A stretch of DNA of 12,231 nucleotides from Actinomycetota bacterium. Its GTDB lineage: Bacteria > Actinomycetota > Actinomycetes > Nanopelagicales > Nanopelagicaceae. Position 1 is the first letter of the stretch. Every line of letters begins with the position of its first letter. The notes below the pieces were generated by a model. It was not told the origin of the DNA. It did no database searches and saw only the letters and a program-made list of their open reading frames with translations. The stretch lies in the NCBI GenBank assembly GCA_005793655.1, contig SXRC01000070.1, positions 1 to 12,231 of the forward strand. Reading direction: 5' to 3'. The position numbers were made by a program, and so were the translations under genes. This document shows, piece after piece, positions 7,738-12,231 of the stretch.

Positions 7738-7748
7738 AGCCTAGCCTA
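7738..7748 (-). promoter_or_regulatory. Candidate -10 box(es) for oppB
   Basis: Two overlapping TAGGCT hexamers on the minus strand (7743-7748 and 7738-7743) lie between the post-oppA hairpin and the oppB Shine-Dalgarno. Each fits TANNNT, and the same hexamer appears before the M13 gene and oppC. No clear -35 is seen. If used, oppB-oppD-oppF would have its own transcript with a leader of about 20 nt. Confidence 0.35.
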
Positions 7749-7751
7749 AGT

Positions 7752-7783
7752 AAATAGGACCCGCAGTGATGCGGGTCCTATTT
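7752..7783 (-). terminator. Strong hairpin after oppA (attenuating terminator or mRNA stabiliser)
   Basis: AAATAGGACCCGCA (7752-7765) and its exact complement (7770-7783) form a 14-bp perfect stem with a 4-nt loop, 18 nt past the oppA stop. On the minus strand the 3' side ends in ATTTA, not a long T run, so full termination is uncertain. Hairpins placed just after binding-protein genes often stop part of the transcription or protect the upstream mRNA, raising binding protein over permease. Confidence 0.8.
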
Positions 7784-7801
7784 ATCTATACTGTCAATGG
7801 A

Positions 7802-9580
7802 TTATTGATTAATCCATAACTTTCCGTAGGCCAAGTTGCCCTGTGGTACCCAGAAGAAGACGTTTTGGACAGCAGATCCCCAAATTTCTTGAGCCTTACC
7901 AAACAATGTTGGTAGAACCCAGAAATTCTTCATCGCTTCCTTGTCTAATTCCTTCCAAAGTGCAGCTTGCTTCTTACGATCAGTTGTCTTCATCGCAAGA
8001 TTTACCTTGTCCTCAAAAGCCTTGTATGCAGGATCCTTTGAGTTTTGGCTTAGGTTAAATCCACCTGCTGTTGTAAATAGCTCTGGAATAACTGTTGAGG
8101 CATTTGCCCAGTCAGCTCCCCAGCCAGAGGTTGATAGATCACTCTGTTTTGTAGCATCCATAACAGTTGGGTAGTAACCACTCTTGATCAGGTTATAACT
8201 GATCTTAATTCCGACTCGGGCATATGCTGCCACGTTGATTGGAATTGTGTCGTTATCACTTGCAGATGGACGGCCATCAATAACAATGCCGGTTTCAGTA
8301 GCTTTCTTGTAATCAGCAGGACACTTAGTCTTTGCTGCATCCATATAGGCTTGAGCCTTTGCGACATTACCAGATGGTTTAAATCCAGTAGTTGCATCTA
8401 TAACATCAGCAGTGTTCTTGTAATCAGATGGTCCAACAACCTTAGTTGCCTCAAAATCTGTTGCAAGAAGAGGACTAATTACACCAGTTGCATATGAACC
8501 TGCGTAATCAGGACCGCCTGCGTAATCAAGTAGCGCCTTAGCATCACGTGCGTAGTACATAGCCTGACGGATCTCAAGACAAGGCATCTTGACAAGATTA
8601 AATGCCAAGTAGCGAGCATAAGGGTCAGAGTTATTCATACGACGGTCTGCAAATTTTGCATCCTTGAAGAACTTATCGCGGTTGGTTGGAAGTGGTCCAC
8701 CAAAGTTAACAGCGTTTGGAATTGTATCTTCCAACATAATCTGATCGATTACTTCCTCATCTAAACCAAATTGGATAATTACCTCATCTGGGTATGGTGT
8801 ACGAACTGGATCAGATGACTTCTTCCACTTGGTATTTCGGACCAAACGAAGTTGAGTAGCGCTATTTTCAACAATTTTGTATGGGCCAGTTGCCTGTGGG
8901 TTAAGGTCATACTTATCACCAGTATCTAACTTCTTCTGCACTGGAGAAATAACCCCGTAAGTTGCAAGATAGTTAAAGTCAGCGATTGACTTATTTAAAT
9001 TAAAGGTGATGGTGCTTCCCTTACATGTTACGGCCTTGTTAAACGCAGCCACACCAGCTGGCGTGTTCTTATAAGGACCGGTATAGGTTGAAGTTCCATC
9101 AGCATTTTTTGGAATATCAAGCCAAGACTGCAAGTAAGCAGGTCCATCATTGATTACATCAGTTGCAAATACTCGTGAAGTACCATACTTAACATCTTCA
9201 CAAGTAATTGCTTTGCCATCTTCAAATGTGCTTCCTGGACGAAGAGTAAACTTCCAAGTCTTTGCCTCATTGCTTGGAACTCCAGTATTGGTAGCAAGAT
9301 CTGGAACAAGAGTTGTTCCCTTCTCACCTGGAACTGGATTGTAAGCAACCAATGTGCGAGTGTGGAATGAGTTCATGAACGCTAGATCACGGCCAGTATA
9401 AATTCTGGAGGGGTCATAGTGATCAAGGCGAGGAGTGTGCTCTAGAAAATAAAGCGTTCCGCCTGCCTTTGGTGTCGCTGCATTTGCTGTAGATGTTGCG
9501 CCAACAGTAATTACTGTGCTGACGAGTGCACCTGCAGAAAGGGCAGCTAGCACGCGAGTGCTAATTGCATTTTTACGCAT
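7802..9580 (-). CDS. oppA: Peptide ABC transporter substrate-binding protein (SBP family 5)
   Basis: Extracytoplasmic peptide-binding protein of 592 residues, the usual size of cluster C (SBP_bac_5) proteins. It has a classic Sec signal: n-region MRKNAISTR, hydrophobic core about 10-27, and cleavage after ANA (32-34). The mature start AGGTLYF is typical of the family. There is no lipobox cysteine, unusual for a Gram-positive-type binding protein. The ATG at 9580 has a near-perfect AGGAGG five to six bases upstream. Lysine is mostly AAG and Phe/Asn/Tyr often C-ending, whereas neighbouring genes favour AAA and TTT, suggesting high expression. It sits second in the cluster, between oppC (155 nt before) and oppB (92 nt after). 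The actual ligand, di- or oligopeptide or something else, cannot be read from sequence. Confidence 0.93.
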   Translation of the reverse strand: MRKNAISTRVLAALSAGALVSTVITVGATSTANAATPKAGGTLYFLEHTPRLDHYDPSRIYTGRDLAFMNSFHTRTLVAYNPVPGEKGTTLVPDLATNTGVPSNEAKTWKFTLRPGSTFEDGKAITCEDVKYGTSRVFATDVINDGPAYLQSWLDIPKNADGTSTYTGPYKNTPAGVAAFNKAVTCKGSTITFNLNKSIADFNYLATYGVISPVQKKLDTGDKYDLNPQATGPYKIVENSATQLRLVRNTKWKKSSDPVRTPYPDEVIIQFGLDEEVIDQIMLEDTIPNAVNFGGPLPTNRDKFFKDAKFADRRMNNSDPYARYLAFNLVKMPCLEIRQAMYYARDAKALLDYAGGPDYAGSYATGVISPLLATDFEATKVVGPSDYKNTADVIDATTGFKPSGNVAKAQAYMDAAKTKCPADYKKATETGIVIDGRPSASDNDTIPINVAAYARVGIKISYNLIKSGYYPTVMDATKQSDLSTSGWGADWANASTVIPELFTTAGGFNLSQNSKDPAYKAFEDKVNLAMKTTDRKKQAALWKELDKEAMKNFWVLPTLFGKAQEIWGSAVQNVFFWVPQGNLAYGKLWINQ

Positions 9581-9704
9581 TAAATCCTCCTAGGGGATTT
9601 GTGGGCTTTTGCCCGGTGAGCGAGTTTGCCACCTTCTAGCCTTTTTGGGTAGCGGGGGAAAGCCCCCATCATCAAGCCAGGGTGAGAGATTGGGTATGAA
9701 TATA
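9581..9704 (-). promoter_or_regulatory. Possible promoter and leader of oppA
   Basis: On the minus strand, TATATT at 9699-9704 is a good -10 box with no clear -35. A transcript from about 9692 would have a leader of about 110 nt. The leader holds two small stem-loops: GGGGG/CCCCC around 4 nt (9654-9667) and GGGC/GCCC around 4 nt (9603-9614). GGTG/CACC (about 9615-9633) may add a third. AGGAGG follows just before the ATG. I do not recognise a known riboswitch. Confidence 0.4.
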
Positions 9705-9735
9705 GGGCTATTTAAGAGCGGTTATAACAAATTTG

Positions 9736-10707
9736 CTAGCGTTCAGATCTTGGGTCTAACGCATCACGCAGTGCATCCCCCACCAGGTTAAAGGCAAGCA
9801 CTACCAAGACTAATGAGCCAGCAGTGATTAGGAAGAAGTTTGGATAGACGGTAACAAATCGTCTTGCGTTATCTAACAAAATTCCCCAGGTAGTAGCAGG
9901 TGGTTGAATCCCAATTCCTAAGAATGAAAAGACTGCCTCAGCTGCCAGATAGCCTGGAAGAGATAAAGAGACCACCACAATTACTGGCGCCCAAAGATTT
10001 GGCATTAACTCCTTAAAAATAATTCGCTTTCGAGAAGCACCCATTGCTTGAGCGGCGGTGACAAAGTCACGTTCACGCAGTGAAAGCACTTGTGACCTTA
10101 CCAACCTAGAAAATCCTGGCCAACCAAAAAATGAAAGAAAGAAAATTAAAAAGATAACACGTGCGCTATTTCCTTGCGCGATACCTGTTTCTTGAATTCT
10201 TGCCACCATCGGCTCAGAGAGTGCAACGATCATAAAAAAGGCTGGAAAGGCTAATAAAAAGTCGGTAAATCTTCCTAGGTAATCATCTATTCGGCCGCGG
10301 AAGTACCCGCCAACGATTCCGACGATTAATCCAATAAAAATTGCTAGCCCGGTAGTAAGAAAAGCAACCAAAAATGAGATTCGAGATCCATAGAGCAGAT
10401 TTGCTAATAAGTCTCGGCCAATTCCTGGAGTAAGACCTAATGGATGCTCCCGACTGATACCCCCATTTGGCAAAGTTGGAATGCCAGAGCTGTCAATTAA
10501 ATCAAGATTTAATTCATCTGGATTTATTCCAAGAATTTTACAAACAACTGGTGCAAAGAGTGAGAGCATTAAAACTACAATCGATATGCCAGCAGAAACC
10601 ATGCCAACTTTATTACGACGAAAGCGCCGCCAAGCAATCTGGCGTGGGCTACGGCTAATTATCTGCCCAGCGGCGCTAGCATTAGCACTCTTTAACTTGG
10701 AGACCAC
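9736..10707 (-). CDS. oppC: Peptide ABC transporter permease (OppC/DppC type)
   Basis: Second permease, 323 residues. A cytoplasmic N-terminus with SPRQIAWRRFRRNKVG (20-35), the OppC_N signature, leads into TM1 (about 36-58). The outside loop with HPLGLTPGIGRDLLANLLYG (88-107) is typical of the C subunit. The ATPase-contacting loop is ERDFVTAAQAMGASRKRIIF (212-231), and the end is DALRDALDPR (311-320). The start is GTG at 10707: an in-frame TGA lies directly upstream, and AAGGGG is seven bases away. It is the first gene of the cluster, an unusual place for oppC, and is divergent from a lipoprotein gene. A TAGGCT -10 candidate and TTTGATCA boxes lie upstream. Confidence 0.93.
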   Translation of the reverse strand: MVSKLKSANASAAGQIISRSPRQIAWRRFRRNKVGMVSAGISIVVLMLSLFAPVVCKILGINPDELNLDLIDSSGIPTLPNGGISREHPLGLTPGIGRDLLANLLYGSRISFLVAFLTTGLAIFIGLIVGIVGGYFRGRIDDYLGRFTDFLLAFPAFFMIVALSEPMVARIQETGIAQGNSARVIFLIFFLSFFGWPGFSRLVRSQVLSLRERDFVTAAQAMGASRKRIIFKELMPNLWAPVIVVVSLSLPGYLAAEAVFSFLGIGIQPPATTWGILLDNARRFVTVYPNFFLITAGSLVLVVLAFNLVGDALRDALDPRSER

Positions 10708-10729
10708 TCAAGCGCCCCTTCCCTATTTT

Positions 10730-10831
10730 CTAAATTTGATCAAGTCGTAAAGGTAGCCTATAAGGGGTGAATCTTAAAAGAGTGATCAAAAGGGCCGGTA
10801 ACTTAGGGGGCTAAATTTGACCAGAATTTAG
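10730..10831. promoter_or_regulatory. Candidate operator region between oppC and the lipoprotein gene
   Basis: CTAAATTTGATCA (10730-10742) and CTAAATTTGACCA (10811-10823) match at 12 of 13 bases. A reversed copy of the core, TGATCAAA, lies at 10783-10790. The right-hand copy is part of a perfect 7-7-7 palindrome: CTAAATT (10811-10817), spacer TGACCAG, AATTTAG (10825-10831). The left-hand copy would fall just after the predicted oppC transcription start. This arrangement suggests a regulator-binding region, but the regulator is unknown. Confidence 0.4.
10755..10760 (-). promoter_or_regulatory. Candidate -10 box for oppC
   Basis: On the minus strand, TAGGCT in the context ATAGGCTACC resembles the ATAGGCTAACC before the M13 gene. 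It would start transcription about 40 nt before the oppC GTG. The -35 region is not consensus, which would suit an activated or repressed promoter. Confidence 0.4.
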
Positions 10832-10890
10832 TAGTATTTGCCCCTAGAGGTCTGTGTATTAGATAGATGAAGATTTGGAGTCAGGTAAAA

Positions 10891-11424
10891 ATGGAGAGCA
10901 ACTCAAAATTTAAATTAGTAGTTTTAGCCGTAGCAGCTGGGTTGCTTTTAACAGCCTGCGGTGGGGGAAGTGATAGTGCTTCTACTGAATCAAACCAAGA
11001 GTTAGTAGCACCGCCTGAGCAAGAGGTGCAGGCAACTGGTGGTTTTAATTCTGCTGTAAAAATCCCATCTGGTGTTTCATTTACATTATCTGAACCATCT
11101 GCATTTCGTCCTGGAAAGTTTGCTGCCGGGCAACTTCCTGGTCAGCGCTATCAACAATTTAAAGTTGATGTAACAAATGGATCTACTGCTGCAATAGATC
11201 TAACTACTCTGATCATCATAGGTAAGAGTGCCACTGGTGTGTGCGTAGATATATTTGATGGCGATAATGGCATGGAGGGTGCACCCCAAGATCCACTAGC
11301 AGTTGGAAAATCAATCTCATTTAACTGGGGCCTATCTTGTGAAGGAAAAGCTGGTGAGGATCTCTCCCTAGTACTTTCCAATGAGGGCGTGGCAATTATT
11401 GAGGTTACTGGCAAACTGGCTTAA
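10891..11424 (+). CDS. Small lipoprotein of unknown function
   Basis: 177 residues from ATG 10891. Another in-frame ATG at 10867 would add eight residues but has no Shine-Dalgarno, while 10891 follows GGAG and AGG. The type II signal has core FKLVVLAVAAGLLL and lipobox LTAC, with lipid-modified Cys23, then a Gly/Ser/Thr-rich linker to about residue 52. The remaining domain (about 53-177) is rich in alternating hydrophobic segments, for example QQFKVDVTNGSTAAIDLTTL. That looks like an Ig-like beta-sandwich of the DUF4352 kind, though I cannot confirm it. Cys118 and Cys150 could form a disulphide. It is divergent from oppC with a shared regulatory-looking region, so it may be co-regulated with, or assist, the peptide importer; this is inference. 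Confidence 0.8.
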   Translation: MESNSKFKLVVLAVAAGLLLTACGGGSDSASTESNQELVAPPEQEVQATGGFNSAVKIPSGVSFTLSEPSAFRPGKFAAGQLPGQRYQQFKVDVTNGSTAAIDLTTLIIIGKSATGVCVDIFDGDNGMEGAPQDPLAVGKSISFNWGLSCEGKAGEDLSLVLSNEGVAIIEVTGKLA

Positions 11425-11446
11425 CTAAGTTTTTTTCAACTTAGTT
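11423..11446 (+). terminator. A+T-rich hairpin overlapping the lipoprotein stop codon
   Basis: AACTAAGTT (11423-11431) and AACTTAGTT (11438-11446) are perfect complements around a T-rich 6-nt loop. No T run follows, so termination would be weak. The tgt gene starts 20 nt later, and partial read-through into tgt is likely. Confidence 0.5.
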
Positions 11447-11466
11447 GTAGTAATTGCTGGTTAAAT

Positions 11467-12231
11467 ATGTCCTTCTCCTTTAAGGTTGAAAAATCTTTAA
11501 AGGGTGCACTTGGTAGAAGTGGTGTTATCACAACCGCCCATGGGCAGATTAAAACTCCCGCCTTTATCCCTGTTGGCACAAAAGCAACCTTAAAATCAGT
11601 TCTCCCTGAATCAATTAGTGATTTAGGTGCGCAAGCAGTACTCGCAAATGCCTACCACTTATATCTGCAACCAGGGCCAGAAGTTGTTGATCAAGCAGGT
11701 GGTTTAGGTAAATTTATGAATTGGCAGGGTCCAAGCTTTACCGACTCTGGTGGCTTTCAAGTTTTATCCCTTGGTGTTGGCTTTAAAAAAGTTATTGCAA
11801 TGGATGAAAATACCTTTCAAGCAGATGATGTAATTGCAGATGACAAAGAACGCTTAGCTCATGTTGATGATGATGGTGTCACCTTTAAATCACACCTTGA
11901 TGGCTCACTACACCGCTTTACCCCAGAGGTTTCCATGCAGGTGCAACATCAAATCGGCGCAGATATTATCTTTGCCTTTGATGAGTGCACTACCTTGCAT
12001 AACACCAGGAGTTATCAAGAAAAAGCATTAGAGCGAACCCGGCTTTGGGCAATTAGATGTTTGAAAGAACATGATGCCTTGACAAAAAAACGAGCAGATA
12101 AGCCCTACCAAGCGCTCTTTGGTGTGCTGCAAGGTGCGCAATATGAGGATCTGCGGCGTAAGGCTGCTAAAGATTTAGCAATGATGAATGTTGATGGCCT
12201 TTCCTTTGATGGCTTTGGCATTGGTGGGGCG
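11467..12231 (+). CDS. tgt: tRNA-guanine transglycosylase (3' end outside window)
   Basis: The first 255 codons are present and open to the window edge. The enzyme swaps guanine 34 of GUN-anticodon tRNAs for a queuine precursor in queuosine synthesis. The TIM-barrel motifs are all there: TPAFIPVGTKATLKS (30-44), NAYHLYLQPG (61-70), FTDSGGFQV (91-99) with the base-contacting Asp93, DECTT (172-176), GVLQG (219-223) and GIGG (251-254). The catalytic nucleophile Asp and the zinc-binding cysteines would lie beyond the edge. Between SLG (101-103) and DGVTF (136-140) is an insert of about 30 residues with GFKKV and QADDVIADDKERLAHVD. From memory, this is a form found in actinobacterial Tgt. ATG 11467 has no good Shine-Dalgarno, but the N-terminus fits. 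Confidence 0.95.
   Translation, partial: MSFSFKVEKSLKGALGRSGVITTAHGQIKTPAFIPVGTKATLKSVLPESISDLGAQAVLANAYHLYLQPGPEVVDQAGGLGKFMNWQGPSFTDSGGFQVLSLGVGFKKVIAMDENTFQADDVIADDKERLAHVDDDGVTFKSHLDGSLHRFTPEVSMQVQHQIGADIIFAFDECTTLHNTRSYQEKALERTRLWAIRCLKEHDALTKKRADKPYQALFGVLQGAQYEDLRRKAAKDLAMMNVDGLSFDGFGIGGA

Noticed and set aside
8188..8397. Alternative frames within oppA
   Set aside because: They are out-of-frame copies of oppA coding sequence without start signals.
9581..9735. Known riboswitch upstream of oppA
   Set aside because: I compared the stems with glycine, guanidine and ydaO-type motifs that I know and found no conserved core. Kept only as an unassigned leader.
1..12231. High number of GATC sites
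   Set aside because: A rough hand count gives about 80, somewhat above a composition-based expectation of about 45. Most are GAT or ATC codons and common dipeptides in coding regions, and there is no clustering suggestive of an origin.

Overview
The window looks like a chromosomal segment from a small-genome, low-GC free-living actinobacterium. The freshwater acI group (Nanopelagicales) is my best guess, but that is inference. The evidence is: an actinobacterial form of tRNA-guanine transglycosylase; an M13 peptidase resembling mycobacterial Zmp1; a tiny Lys/Arg/Ala/Pro-only histone-H1-like protein; A+T-rich codon choice; short intergenic gaps; and many GTG or TTG starts. I see no mobile elements, tRNA, rRNA or CRISPR.

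Layout. Positions 1-60 (minus strand) hold the first 20 codons of glutamine-dependent NAD+ synthetase (nadE). It is divergent from panB (169-978), the first committed step of pantothenate/CoA synthesis. An MFS exporter (1001-2272) follows panB closely. A short transcription unit at about 2417-2704 encodes the 61-residue basic repeat protein. It has a candidate -10 box, a leader hairpin and a textbook intrinsic terminator. An M13 zinc endopeptidase (2747-4705) comes next, with an apparently leaderless start. Its stop codon directly abuts the stop codon of the convergent oligopeptide transporter cluster.

Positions 4706-10707 (all minus strand) encode a complete Opp/Dpp-type peptide ABC importer. 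The transcription order is oppC, oppA, oppB, oppD, oppF rather than the usual A-B-C-D-F. oppB, oppD and oppF are translationally coupled by overlaps. oppA, the binding protein, has its own strong Shine-Dalgarno sequence, a possible promoter and leader upstream, a 14-bp hairpin downstream, and different codon use. It therefore seems set up for higher expression than the membrane and ATPase parts. Divergent from oppC is a small lipoprotein of unknown function (10891-11424). The shared intergenic region holds repeated TTTGAYCA boxes and a 7-7-7 palindrome that could be an operator. The window ends inside tgt (11467 to the edge).

Reading the genes together: the centre of the window concerns peptide acquisition. 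The Opp importer brings in peptides, and the M13 endopeptidase, which has no signal peptide, could cut peptides in the cytoplasm. The flanks are cofactor and tRNA-modification housekeeping genes. Nothing here is clearly a new system. The most interesting points are the regulatory architecture of the opp cluster and the repeat-built nucleoid-type protein.
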